64,000 nt of DNA from a bacterium. GTDB taxonomy: Bacteria > Verrucomicrobiota > Verrucomicrobiia > Limisphaerales > J093. Of this stretch, positions 27,861-36,733 are shown one piece after another. The notes below the pieces were generated by a model. It did no database searches. It saw nothing but the letters and a program-made list of their open reading frames with translations, and was not told the DNA's origin. The DNA lies in NCBI GenBank assembly GCA_021780105.1, contig JAJXZJ010000024.1, positions 1-64,000 on the forward strand. Direction: 5' to 3'. Position numbers and translations under genes: made by a program. How positions within the stretch are numbered: position 1 is the stretch's first letter; the number at the start of each line of letters is the position of its first letter.

Positions 27861-29201
27861 TTGCGTGTTGCGGGCAAAATGCCTACGGTCGCCACCGCTT
27901 TGAAACGAACCGTTTTGTCCGCCCTCGGCCAACGCACCGAGGAGCCGCCGATTTCCTGGCTGATGGACCTGGCGCTTGCGCGGCCCCGGCTCATCAGCCT
28001 CGCCGCCGGGTTTACCGACAACGCCACGCTGCCGGTGCGGGACACCCGCCGGTTGCTGGCGGGGTTGCTGCGCACGCGCGCGTCCGGCGCACCGGCGCTG
28101 CAATACGGCACCACCGCCGGCCTGCCCGAACTGCGCCGGCTGACGGTGGAACACCTCCGCCAGCTCGATGCTGCGGCACTGGCGGTGAACGCCGGCGCCG
28201 GCGCGGAGTTGGACAACGCGCTCTATGCGCCGGAGCAGTTGCTCATCACGAACGGCTCGCAGCAATTGTTGTATCTCCTGAGCGAGGTGTTGTGCGATCC
28301 CGGCGACATCGTGCTGGTCGAGGACCCGACGTATTTTGTCTTCCTCGGCATCGCGCAAAGCCACGGCCTGCGCTGTCGCGGCATTCCGCTGGCGGCCGAC
28401 GGTCTGGACCTCGCGGCGTTGGAGCAAACGCTGGAAACGTTGAAAGTCGCGGGCGAATTGCCGCGGGTGAAACTGCTTTATCTCATCAGCTATTTTCAAA
28501 ATCCCACCAGCACGACGACGAACCTGGCGAACAAAGCGGCGGCACTGGCGCTGGTGCGCCGCTACGAGCGTGCCGCAGGACATCCGATTTACCTGGTCGA
28601 AGACGCCGCGTATCGCGAACTGCGGTTTGCCGGCGCGGACGTGCCTTCCGCGCTGACGCTGCCCGGCGCGGCGGAGCGGGTGGTTTACTCCAGCACGTTC
28701 AGCAAGCCCTTTGCCACCGGCGTGCGGATCGGCTACGGCCGGCTGCCGGCGGCGCTCTTGACGCCCGTGATGCGCGTGAAGGGCAACCACGATTTCGGGT
28801 CGGCGAGCCTGCTCCAGCACCTCCTCGCCCGCGCGCTGGCAGACGGCACTTACGAGCAGCATCTGGCCGTGCTGCGCCGCCGCTACGCGCGGAAGGCGGC
28901 GGCGATGGTCGCCGCATTGCGTGAGCATTTTCCGGCCGGCGTCGCGTGGCGCGAACCGCGCGGCGGCCTTTATGTCTGGGCAAAACTGCCGGCGCGGCAG
29001 CGGACCGGGATGAAATCGCCGTTGCTTCGGCGTGCGCTCGAACGCGACGTGCTCTATGTGCCGGGACGGTTGTGCTACACGGACGATCCGACGCGCCGGG
29101 CGCCGGACGACGAAATGCGGCTGAGCTTCGGCAACGCCAGCCTGGCGGAAATCGCCACCGGCATCGCGCGGCTGGGCGGAGTGGTGAGCGAGTTTATTTG
29201 A
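27861..29201 (+). CDS. PLP-dependent aminotransferase, LysN/MocR-like fold type I
   Basis: 446-residue class I/II aminotransferase. The LQYGTTAGLPELRR motif, ITNGSQQLLYLLSEVLCDPGD, ISYFQNPTSTT and the PLP lysine in SSTFSKPFATGVRIGYG match the 2-aminoadipate aminotransferase (LysN) and MocR catalytic branch. There is no N-terminal GntR helix-turn-helix, so it is an enzyme and not a regulator. Amino acid specificity cannot be fixed. It starts 6 bases after the hydrolase stop, so it is probably co-transcribed with it. Confidence 0.88.
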   Translation: MRVAGKMPTVATALKRTVLSALGQRTEEPPISWLMDLALARPRLISLAAGFTDNATLPVRDTRRLLAGLLRTRASGAPALQYGTTAGLPELRRLTVEHLRQLDAAALAVNAGAGAELDNALYAPEQLLITNGSQQLLYLLSEVLCDPGDIVLVEDPTYFVFLGIAQSHGLRCRGIPLAADGLDLAALEQTLETLKVAGELPRVKLLYLISYFQNPTSTTTNLANKAAALALVRRYERAAGHPIYLVEDAAYRELRFAGADVPSALTLPGAAERVVYSSTFSKPFATGVRIGYGRLPAALLTPVMRVKGNHDFGSASLLQHLLARALADGTYEQHLAVLRRRYARKAAAMVAALREHFPAGVAWREPRGGLYVWAKLPARQRTGMKSPLLRRALERDVLYVPGRLCYTDDPTRRAPDDEMRLSFGNASLAEIATGIARLGGVVSEFI

Positions 29202-29282
29202 GCGTGGAGACGGCGGCGGAGCACCGAACCGAATGCGAGTTCCGGCTTGCAGTTGGCGGCCTCGTTCGTAAGCTTGGGCGTG

Positions 29283-30458
29283 ATGCAATACCGCATTTCC
29301 AAGCACGCCGCCGCGCTCACCCCTTCGTTGACCCTCGCCATTGACGCCAAGGCCAAAGCCATGAAGGCGGAAGGGCAGGACGTGGTCGGCTTCGGCGCCG
29401 GGGAGCCGGATTTCGACACGCCGCAACACATCAAGGACGCCGCTGTGGCCGCGCTGGCCGCCGGGTTCACGAAATACACACCCAGCAGCGGCATCGCGGA
29501 ATTGCGCCAGGCGATCGCGGACAAGTTCAAACGCGACAACGGGCTGACCTACAAACCGTCCCAGATCATCGTCTCCTGCGGCGGCAAGCATTCGTGCTTC
29601 AACGCGGTGATGGCCACCTGCCAGGAAGGCGACGAGGTGATCATTCCGGCGCCTTACTGGCTGAGTTACCCGGAAATGGTGAAGCTGGCGGGGGCGACGC
29701 CGGTGATCCTGCCGACGACCGACGCGAGCGATTTCAAGGTCACGCCGGACCAGCTTCGCGCGGCGATCACACCGCGCACCCGGCTGCTCATCGTCAACTC
29801 GCCGAGCAATCCCACCGGCAGCCTTTACACGCCGGCCGAGTTGAAGGAACTGGGCGACGTGTGCATCGAGCGCGGGGTGCTCATCCTGAGCGACGAGATT
29901 TACGAGAAACTGGTGTATGACGGCGCCGAACACGTCAGCATGGCCAGCTTTTCCCCGGAGCATTACGCGCATACAATCGTCACGCACGGCTTCGCGAAGG
30001 CGTATTCGATGACCGGCTGGCGGCTGGGTTTCATGGCCGCGCCGGAGCCGATCGCCAAGGCCGTGGACGCGATTCAGAGCCACAGCACGAGCAACCCGAC
30101 CTCGTTTGCACAAAAGGGCGCCGTGGTGGCGCTCACCGGGCCGCAGGACCATTTGAAGCTCTGGCTGGCCGAATACACGAAACGCCGCGCCTACGCGTTC
30201 CACCGGCTCAGCGCGATGCCGGGCGTGACGTGTGTCAACGCCAAGGGCGCGTTCTATCTTTTCCCCAACATTGCGCAGACCGGCCTGAAATCCACCGAGT
30301 TCTGCGCCCGCATGTTGGAGGAGGAAAAGGTCGCCGCCGTGCCGGGCGTGGCCTTCGGTGCGGACGACAACGTCCGCATCAGCTACGCCACCAGCATGAC
30401 CAACATCGAAAAAGGGCTGGACCGGATGGAGCAATTCGTCCGGCGGCTGGTGAAGTAA
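29283..30458 (+). CDS. aspartate aminotransferase (class I, subgroup Ib type)
   Basis: 391-residue aminotransferase. It carries GAGEPDFDTPQHIKDAA, YTPSSGIAELRQAIA, NSPSNPTGSLYTPAEL, SDEIYEKLVYDG and the PLP lysine in GFAKAYSMTGWRLGF, with the active-site arginine near VRISYATS. This combination fits the AspC/AatA branch of thermophiles and many bacteria, which may also use prephenate. The ATG at 29283 gives the canonical QYRISKHAAALTPS start. A gap of about 80 bases separates it from the previous aminotransferase. Confidence 0.92.
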   Translation: MQYRISKHAAALTPSLTLAIDAKAKAMKAEGQDVVGFGAGEPDFDTPQHIKDAAVAALAAGFTKYTPSSGIAELRQAIADKFKRDNGLTYKPSQIIVSCGGKHSCFNAVMATCQEGDEVIIPAPYWLSYPEMVKLAGATPVILPTTDASDFKVTPDQLRAAITPRTRLLIVNSPSNPTGSLYTPAELKELGDVCIERGVLILSDEIYEKLVYDGAEHVSMASFSPEHYAHTIVTHGFAKAYSMTGWRLGFMAAPEPIAKAVDAIQSHSTSNPTSFAQKGAVVALTGPQDHLKLWLAEYTKRRAYAFHRLSAMPGVTCVNAKGAFYLFPNIAQTGLKSTEFCARMLEEEKVAAVPGVAFGADDNVRISYATSMTNIEKGLDRMEQFVRRLVK

Positions 30459-30462
30459 CCGT

Positions 30463-30513
30463 CCTCGGCCGGCCGGTGCGGGCGCGAATTAGCTTGGCGG
30501 CCGGCCGGCGAGG
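30463..30513. repeat. GC-only inverted repeat after the aspartate aminotransferase
   Basis: CCTCGGCCGGCCG at 30463-30475 pairs with 30498-30513 with a three-base bulge, starting 5 bases past the stop codon. It could act as a transcription terminator or 3' stabiliser, but no T-run follows. The rest of the 282-base gap to typA shows no gene. Confidence 0.35.
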
Positions 30514-30740
30514 TGCAAGGGTGCCGCCCCCATGATTCATGGGTTTGCGCCGTTTGGCGTCCGCTCGCGGCGCGGGCACCGGTAATTCGACTCCGGGTGC
30601 CATTCTCCGTTTCCCGTGCGCCGGATCGCCGTTTTTCCGGCGGTCGCGACGGCGGGGCGGAATTGCGGGAAGGCCCCGGGCAACGCTTGAACTTCCCCGG
30701 CCGGACGCCGAGTTTATGCCCCGGATGGGGCCCATTTTGT

Positions 30741-32576
30741 ATGCAGCATATTCGCAACATTGCCATCATTGCCCACGTTGATCACGGCAAGACAACGTTG
30801 GTGGACTGCCTGCTCAAGCAGTCTGGAACGTTTCGCGCGAACGAGGCCAAGGCCAGCGAGGAACGCATCATGGACTCGATGGACCTGGAGCGCGAGAAGG
30901 GCATCACGATCAGGGCCAAGAACGCCGCCTTCAAATACAAGGGGTTCCACATCAACATTGTGGACACGCCTGGCCACGCGGATTTCGGCGGCGAGGTGGA
31001 GCGCATCATGAACATGATTGACGGTGTGCTGCTGGTGGTGGACGCCGCTGACGGACCGCAGGCGCAGACGCGCTTCGTATTGCGCAAGGCGCTGGAGGCG
31101 GGCGCCAAGCCGATTGTCGTCATCAACAAGATTGACCGCGACAACGCCAACCCGAAACACGTGCTGGACCTGGTCTGGGAGCTGTTCATTTCGCTCAACG
31201 CCACGGACGAGCAGATGGATTTCCCGATCATTTATGCCAGCGCCAAGGAGGGCTTTGCCCGCGAGCATCTCGAGGAACACACGACCACGATGGAGCCGCT
31301 GTTCGAGGCGATCGTGAAGCAAATCCCCCCGCCGCGCGCCCATGCCGGGGCGGAGTTCAAGATGCTCGTGGCGAACCTGGATTATTCGGATTACCTGGGC
31401 CGCATCGCGTTTGGAAAGATTTACACCGGCAAGGTCAAGGTGGGCGATCCCGCCGTGTGCATTCACGGCAACGGACGGCGAACCACGGGCAAGATCACCG
31501 CCCTGTTCAATTTCGAGGGCCTCAAACGCATCGAAATCGAGGAAGGCCACGCGGGCGACATCGTGGGCGTCACCGGTTTCGAGGACGTGTTCATCGGGGA
31601 GACGCTCACCGACCACGAGGAGCGCCAGCCGCTGCCTTACATTCCGATTGACCCGCCGACGATCCAGATGCAGTTCGCGGTGAACGACGGTCCGCTCGCC
31701 GGCAAGGACGGCCAGCTCGTCACCGCCCGCCACCTCTGGGAGCGGTTGCAGAAGGAAATCCGCACCAACGTCGCCCTGCGGGTGGAGCCGACCGACGCGC
31801 CGAACATTTTCAGCGTCAGCGGCCGCGGCGAGATGCAGATCGCCATACTTGTCGAACAGATGCGCCGCGAAGGCCACGAGGTGCTGGTGTCCCGGCCGGA
31901 GGTCATCTGGCGCAAGGACGCCGACGGTAATCTGCAGGAGCCGATCGAGAAGCTCTTCCTGGAAATCCCGAAGGATACCATGGGTCCGGTGCTGGAAAAC
32001 CTGGCCAACCGCAAGGCGGAGATCACCAACATGCAGCACCACGGCGACCAGGTGAGCGTGGAGGCGTTGATCCCGATGCGCGGGCTGATCGGCTTCGAGA
32101 CGGACTTGGTCAACCAGACCCGCGGCATGGGCGTGATGAGCCACCTCTTCCATGAATACGGGCCGGATCGCGGCGAAGTCATCTCCCGCAAGAACGGTTC
32201 GCTGGTGAGCATCGAGGACGGCGTTGCCACGGCCTACGCGCTGAACATGAACCAGGAACGCGGCCGGCTGTTCGTGGAACCGGGCGAGATGATTTACCGC
32301 GGCATGATCGTGGGCGAAAACGCGCGGGAGAACGACATTCCGGTGAACCCCTGCAAGACCAAACACCTGACCAACATGCGGTCGGTGGGCGATGGCAAGG
32401 GCATCCAGCTCGAAGTGCCGCTCAAGATGTCGCTGGAGCGCGCGCTGGAATACATCGGCCCGGACGAATACGTCGAAGCCACGCCCAAGAATCTGCGCCT
32501 GCGCAAGAAGATTCTGGACGAAGTCCAGCGCAAGCGGGCGGCCCAAAACCGGGTGCCGCGCGCCGCGGGAGCGTGA
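30741..32576 (+). CDS. typA: ribosome-associated GTPase TypA/BipA
   Basis: Translational GTPase of 611 residues that binds ribosomes and assists 50S assembly under stress. It has the P-loop in IIAHVDHGKTTLVD (about 11-21), the switch I region EREKGITI, DTPGHADFGGEVER, NKIDRDNA and SAKEGFA. The C-terminal EF-G-like domains end in a TypA-specific RGLIGFETDLVNQTRGMGVMSH block. Length is normal. The ATG at 30741 is the only start consistent with the family. Confidence 0.96.
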   Translation: MQHIRNIAIIAHVDHGKTTLVDCLLKQSGTFRANEAKASEERIMDSMDLEREKGITIRAKNAAFKYKGFHINIVDTPGHADFGGEVERIMNMIDGVLLVVDAADGPQAQTRFVLRKALEAGAKPIVVINKIDRDNANPKHVLDLVWELFISLNATDEQMDFPIIYASAKEGFAREHLEEHTTTMEPLFEAIVKQIPPPRAHAGAEFKMLVANLDYSDYLGRIAFGKIYTGKVKVGDPAVCIHGNGRRTTGKITALFNFEGLKRIEIEEGHAGDIVGVTGFEDVFIGETLTDHEERQPLPYIPIDPPTIQMQFAVNDGPLAGKDGQLVTARHLWERLQKEIRTNVALRVEPTDAPNIFSVSGRGEMQIAILVEQMRREGHEVLVSRPEVIWRKDADGNLQEPIEKLFLEIPKDTMGPVLENLANRKAEITNMQHHGDQVSVEALIPMRGLIGFETDLVNQTRGMGVMSHLFHEYGPDRGEVISRKNGSLVSIEDGVATAYALNMNQERGRLFVEPGEMIYRGMIVGENARENDIPVNPCKTKHLTNMRSVGDGKGIQLEVPLKMSLERALEYIGPDEYVEATPKNLRLRKKILDEVQRKRAAQNRVPRAAGA

Positions 32577-32676
32577 CGGCGGCCGCAAGTCGGGCCGGCC
32601 GGATTGCGCTTGCGCGGCCAAGCCGGAGCGTTAAAGTCTGCCGCGGTTGACACACCAATCTCCACCCTGCGCGGGG

Positions 32677-33654
32677 ATGGTCTCCCGGTGGAATCCAAAT
32701 GCAACAAATGTGAAAATCTTTAGCGGCAATTCCAATCCGCCCCTCGCCCGGGCCATCTGCCAGTCCATCGGACTGGAGCTGGGGCGCTGCACCGTGTCCA
32801 CTTTTCCGGACGGTGAAACCTTCGTCAAAATCGAGGAAAACGTCCGTGGTCAGGACACGTTTGTGATCCAATCCTCCGGCCCGCCGAGCAACCAGCACCT
32901 GATGGAGCTGTTCATCATGATGGACGCCTTGCGCCGCGCCAGCGCCAGCCGCATCACTGCGGTGCTGCCGTTCTACGGTTATGCCCGCCAGGACCGCAAA
33001 GATCAGCCGCGGGTGCCCATCACCGCCAAGCTGGTGGCCAACCTGCTGGTTGCCGCCGGCGCGAACCGCGTGCTCACGATGGATCTCCACGCCCAGCAGA
33101 TTCAAGGCTTCTTCGACATTCCGGTGGACCACCTCTACGCCGCGCCGGTGATGTATCAGTATCTCAAGGAGAAAAGCCTCCGGGATCTGGTGGTGGTCAG
33201 CCCGGACGTGGGCGGCTTGAAAATGGCCCACGCCTACGCGCAGGTGCTGGATGCGGATCTGGCCATCGTCGCCAAACGCCGCAAGAGCGCCACTGAAATC
33301 GAGGCGATGACGCTCATCGGCGAGGTGGACGGCCGCAATGCGCTGCTGGCGGACGATCTCACCGAGACGGCCGGCACCCTCACGACGGCCGCGACCATGC
33401 TTCGGGCCAACGGCGCCCGCCAGATTCTGGCCTGCGTCTCCCACGCCATTTTGAACGACCTGGGGATCCAGCGCCTCCGCAATTCAACTATTGACGAGCT
33501 GATCACGACTGATACAGTCCTCCGCCCTGCCATTGAAGGCGTGCGGATCACCACGTTGTCGGTGGCGGGCTTGTTGGGCGAAGCGATCAAGCGAATCCAC
33601 ACGAATTCCTCGGTGAATTCGCTGTTTGAGTTCAAGGGCGGCCGCACCAGTTGA
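32677..33654 (+). CDS. prs: ribose-phosphate pyrophosphokinase
   Basis: Makes PRPP, the substrate of PurF in this same window. The protein of about 325 residues carries VKIFSGNSNPPLA, STFPDGETFVKIEENVRG, the flexible loop YGYARQDRKDQPR and a VSPDVGGLKMA block. The PRPP-binding loop is present as ADDLTETAGTLTTAA, where D-D-x-x-(D/E)-T-(A/G)-G-T is expected. The start is unsure: ATG at 32677 or GTG at 32710, 11 codons later, which fits E. coli Prs better. Confidence 0.93.
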   Translation: MVSRWNPNATNVKIFSGNSNPPLARAICQSIGLELGRCTVSTFPDGETFVKIEENVRGQDTFVIQSSGPPSNQHLMELFIMMDALRRASASRITAVLPFYGYARQDRKDQPRVPITAKLVANLLVAAGANRVLTMDLHAQQIQGFFDIPVDHLYAAPVMYQYLKEKSLRDLVVVSPDVGGLKMAHAYAQVLDADLAIVAKRRKSATEIEAMTLIGEVDGRNALLADDLTETAGTLTTAATMLRANGARQILACVSHAILNDLGIQRLRNSTIDELITTDTVLRPAIEGVRITTLSVAGLLGEAIKRIHTNSSVNSLFEFKGGRTS

Positions 33655-33687
33655 GCGGGCGCCACGTTGTGATTTGAAAGTCGAAGC

Positions 33688-34461
33688 ATGAAATCGTTAG
33701 CGTTGACCGTTTTTCCGCGAACCGCGACCCGCCGGCCGAAGGTGAAGCAATTGCGCGCCGCGGCGCGGGTGCCGGCCGTCATTTACGGCCGCCGTCGTCC
33801 CCAGCCGCAGAACCTTGAAATCAAGCTCAAGGAACTCGAGGATCTCATCCACCATTCCGTCTCCGAGAATATTCTGGTGGACCTGAAGGTCGAGGGTGAC
33901 CCCGAACCCAACCGGCTCGCGTTGGTGCAGGCCATCCAGCACCACCCGCTGTCTGGCCTGCCGCTGCACGTGGACCTCCATGAGGTCGCCCCGGACGAGC
34001 GCGTCGTGGTGAGCGTGCCGGTGGAGGCCGTGGGGGAGGCAGAAGGCGTCAAGGACGGCGGCGTGCTGGAGCACGTTCTGTTCAAGCTCCGTGTCCGCAC
34101 GCTGCCCAAGGACATGCCGGAAGTCCTTGAAGTGGACGTGTCCCACCTGAAGATCGGCCAGGCGGTGCATCTCGGTGAGATCAAGGCCCCGGCTGGCACC
34201 GAGATTCTCGGTGACAAACACATTTCCGTCCTCGCGGTGTCGGCGCCAACGGCCGAAGTGGTCGAAACGCCGGCCGCCGAGACGGGTGGGATCGAGCCGG
34301 AAGTCATTGGCGAGAAGAAGGAAGAAGGCGAGGTCGGCGAAGGCGCCGAGAAGGCCGAGAAGACCGACAAGGGCGCCGCCAAACCGACCGAGAAAGGCGA
34401 GGCTGCTCCGGAAAAACCGGCCGACAAGAAGGCCGAGAAAAAGCCCGAGAAGAAGAAATAG
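33688..34461 (+). CDS. rplY: 50S ribosomal protein L25/general stress protein Ctc
   Basis: Binds 5S rRNA. The 257-residue protein has the L25 domain (VIYGRRRPQPQNLEIK, HPLSGLPLHVDLHEV) and the Ctc-type C-terminal beta domain (AVHLGEIKAPAGTEIL). An unusually long low-complexity tail of about 50 residues, made almost only of Glu, Lys, Ala and Pro, follows. It starts a block with pth, rpsF, ssb and rplI, and follows prs as in many bacteria. Confidence 0.94.
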   Translation: MKSLALTVFPRTATRRPKVKQLRAAARVPAVIYGRRRPQPQNLEIKLKELEDLIHHSVSENILVDLKVEGDPEPNRLALVQAIQHHPLSGLPLHVDLHEVAPDERVVVSVPVEAVGEAEGVKDGGVLEHVLFKLRVRTLPKDMPEVLEVDVSHLKIGQAVHLGEIKAPAGTEILGDKHISVLAVSAPTAEVVETPAAETGGIEPEVIGEKKEEGEVGEGAEKAEKTDKGAAKPTEKGEAAPEKPADKKAEKKPEKKK

Positions 34462-34497
34462 CGCCGGCCCGGCGGGTCGGGCGGCGTCGGCTCCCGC

Positions 34498-35103
34498 ATG
34501 GAGCAGTGGCATCTCATCGTGGGGCTGGGCAATCCGGGCGCCGAGTATGCCCGCACCCGGCACAACGCGGGCTTCTTGGTCGCCGAGCGGTTGGGACAGG
34601 AATGGCGGGCGGACTGGCGCCAGGAAGACCGGTTCCGGGCGCGGATGGCGCGTGGACAGCACGCGGGTCAGCGCTGGATCTTGTGCCAGCCGCAGACGTT
34701 CATGAACGCCAGCGGCGAGGCGGTGGCGGCGGTCAGCGGGTTTTACCGCGTGCCCCCCGCACGCGTGCTGGTGGTGGTGGACGATGCGGATTTGCCGCTG
34801 GGAACGCTGCGGTTACGGTCGGAGGGCAGCAGCGGCGGGCATCACGGACTGGAGTCCGTGGAGCGGTGCCTGGGCACGCAGGCGTATCCGCGGTTGCGGC
34901 TGGGCATTGGCCGCCGAACTGAAGACGGCCGGCAGATCACCGGTTACGTGCTGGGCCGTTTTAGTCGCGACGAGAACGCGTGGTTGGATGCAGTTTTGGA
35001 ACGGGCCGCCGCCGCCGCAGGCTGCTGGCTGGGCGACGGGGTGACTGTGGCAATGAACCGATTTAACGGGGCCGTGACGGCTCCGCCAACAAAGGACAGT
35101 TGA
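34498..35103 (+). CDS. pth: peptidyl-tRNA hydrolase
   Basis: Recycles peptidyl-tRNA released from stalled ribosomes. The 201-residue protein has IVGLGNPGAEYARTRHNAGF with the catalytic H22 and QPQTFMNASGEAV. The VVVDDADLPLGTLRLR segment carries the catalytic aspartate region, and GSSGGHHGLESVE follows. The stop overlaps the GTG region of rpsF (TGAGTG junction), so the genes are coupled. Confidence 0.95.
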   Translation: MEQWHLIVGLGNPGAEYARTRHNAGFLVAERLGQEWRADWRQEDRFRARMARGQHAGQRWILCQPQTFMNASGEAVAAVSGFYRVPPARVLVVVDDADLPLGTLRLRSEGSSGGHHGLESVERCLGTQAYPRLRLGIGRRTEDGRQITGYVLGRFSRDENAWLDAVLERAAAAAGCWLGDGVTVAMNRFNGAVTAPPTKDS

Positions 35104-35424
35104 GTGAAACGTTACGAAGGTTTGTTTATCCTGAACACCTCCGGCAAAGAGGACGGTGTGAAGGAATTAATTGACAAGATCTCGGCCGAGATCACTGCGC
35201 TGGGCGGCCAGATTGAAACCGTCCAGAAGATGGACAAGCGTAATTTTGCCCGGGTGGCCGACAAGCGGCACACTGCCGGTTTTTACGTCAACATCATCTT
35301 CCGTGCCGCCCCGGCCGTGGCCGTCCAGTTGCAAAGCCGCTTCGCCCTGAGCGAGGAGGTGCTCCGGACCATCTTTACCATTGCCCCGCCGCCCAAGACG
35401 ACTGCGGAAACCGCCGCGGCCTGA
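35104..35424 (+). CDS. rpsF: 30S ribosomal protein S6
   Basis: 106-residue S6 with the KRYEGLFILN opening, FARVADKRHTAGFYVNIIF and a LSEEVLRTIF helix, all typical. It begins with GTG directly after the pth stop, and an AAAGGACAG sequence upstream is one of the clearer Shine-Dalgarno sites in the window. S6 normally pairs with S18, but rpsR is not in this cluster. Confidence 0.94.
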   Translation: MKRYEGLFILNTSGKEDGVKELIDKISAEITALGGQIETVQKMDKRNFARVADKRHTAGFYVNIIFRAAPAVAVQLQSRFALSEEVLRTIFTIAPPPKTTAETAAA

Positions 35425-35444
35425 ACGGCGCGGCCTGCCGTGTT

Positions 35445-35906
35445 ATGGCCAGCTTCAACAAAGTCATCCTCGTCGGGAACCTCACCCGCGATCCTGAGTT
35501 GCGCTACACGCCCAAAGGCGTTGCGATCGCAAAGATCGGCATCGCGGTGAACCGCCGTTGGACCTCCGAATCCGGAGAGCAGCGCGATGAAACCACCTTT
35601 GTGGATGTGGACGCCTTCGGCAAACAGGCGGAAACCATCGGCCAGTATCTGAAAAAGGGCCGGCCGATTCTCATCGAAGGCCGCCTGCGTCTGGACCAAT
35701 GGGACGACAAGCAGACCGGCCAGAAACGCAGCAAGCTGGGGGTGGTGATGGAAAACTTCCAATTCCTCGACAGCGGCGGACGTTCCGAAGGCGGCTCCGT
35801 CCCGGCTGACCCGCCCGCGCGCCGTCCCGCTGCGCCGCCGCCCGCAGCCGAACCGGCCGGCGAAACCGGCAGCCCGTCGCCGGAGGAGGACGACGTCCCC
35901 TTCTGA
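35445..35906 (+). CDS. ssb: single-stranded DNA-binding protein
   Basis: 153-residue SSB with an N-terminal OB fold (FNKVILVGNLTRDPELRYTPKG, ETTFVDVDAFGKQAETIGQYLKKG, LDQWDD) and a proline/alanine-rich linker. The acidic tail EEDDVPF docks partner proteins such as PriA and Exo I. It lies between rpsF and rplI, the conserved rpsF-ssb-rpsR-rplI order minus rpsR. Confidence 0.95.
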   Translation: MASFNKVILVGNLTRDPELRYTPKGVAIAKIGIAVNRRWTSESGEQRDETTFVDVDAFGKQAETIGQYLKKGRPILIEGRLRLDQWDDKQTGQKRSKLGVVMENFQFLDSGGRSEGGSVPADPPARRPAAPPPAAEPAGETGSPSPEEDDVPF

Positions 35907-35952
35907 TTTTTTTGGGCAAACACATTCCTGATTTCATCCGATCAATTTTCTT

Positions 35953-36576
35953 ATGGCAAAGACAGAAATCATTCTCACCAGCAACATCGTCGGTCTGGGC
36001 GCGGAGTCCGACCAGGTGAAAGTCGCGGCCGGCTACGCGCGCAATTACCTGCTGCCGCAAGGCCTGGCCATTCCGCTGACCGCCGCCAACAAGCGCCGGA
36101 TCGAGGCACTCCGGCAGCGCCGCGCCGAGCGGGAGGCCCACGAGTTGAACACGATGACCGAGCTGGCCGCCTCGCTCTCCAAGATTGTCCTCAAGATTGT
36201 CACCAAGACAGGGGCCGACGGCAAGATGTTTGGCTCCGTCACCGGCGGCACCATTGCCGACGAACTCAAGCACCAGTGCGACGTGACGCTCGACAAACGG
36301 AAAATCCACGTTGACCAGCCCATCCGCACCCTGGGCGAGCACGAAGTGGAATTGAACCTGCACCCGGACGTGAAGGCCAAGCTCAAGGTGCTCATCGAGA
36401 GCGCGACTCCCGCCGAATTGCCGGTCGCTCCGGTCGAGGCCAAGGGCACGCCGGCCCGTGAGGCCAGGGGCGGTCGCCCCGGGCGTGAACCCAGGGCCGC
36501 GGGCGAAAAGCCGGCTGCCGAAGCCAAGCCGGCCAAATCCCGCCCGGAAAAGAAGGCCAAGGAACCGGCCGCCTGA
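35953..36576 (+). CDS. rplI: 50S ribosomal protein L9
   Basis: 207-residue L9. The N-terminal rRNA-binding domain (EIILTSNIVGLGAESDQVKVAAGYARNYLLPQGLA), connecting helix and C-terminal domain are present. About 60 extra residues rich in Ala, Lys, Pro, Arg and Glu follow the usual end near residue 150. No Shine-Dalgarno sequence is visible; the leader is A+T-rich. A strong terminator follows 27 bases after the stop. Confidence 0.94.
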   Translation: MAKTEIILTSNIVGLGAESDQVKVAAGYARNYLLPQGLAIPLTAANKRRIEALRQRRAEREAHELNTMTELAASLSKIVLKIVTKTGADGKMFGSVTGGTIADELKHQCDVTLDKRKIHVDQPIRTLGEHEVELNLHPDVKAKLKVLIESATPAELPVAPVEAKGTPAREARGGRPGREPRAAGEKPAAEAKPAKSRPEKKAKEPAA

Positions 36577-36602
36577 CGCACCGGCAAGATCGTTGATTTG
36601 AA

Positions 36603-36636
36603 ACGGGCAGACCACCAGGTCTGCCCGTCTCTTTTT
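36603..36636 (+). terminator. Rho-independent terminator after rplI
   Basis: A perfect 11-base stem (36603-36613 with 36618-36628) and an ACCA loop are followed by CTCTTTTT. It sits 27 bases after the rplI stop and closes the rplY-pth-rpsF-ssb-rplI transcript. Confidence 0.92.
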
Positions 36637-36733
36637 GGCCTCCGGCGGGCGGTGAACAAGTGGTGTATAAGCCACGAACGCCGGTGAGCAAGTTCGTATT
36701 GTGTTGGCCGCCGGATCGCAGTTTCCTCTCGCC

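Noticed and set aside
27684-30434. A 916-codon minus-strand open frame antisense to two aminotransferases
   Set aside because: Both aminotransferases on the plus strand have full PLP motifs; the antisense frame has none.
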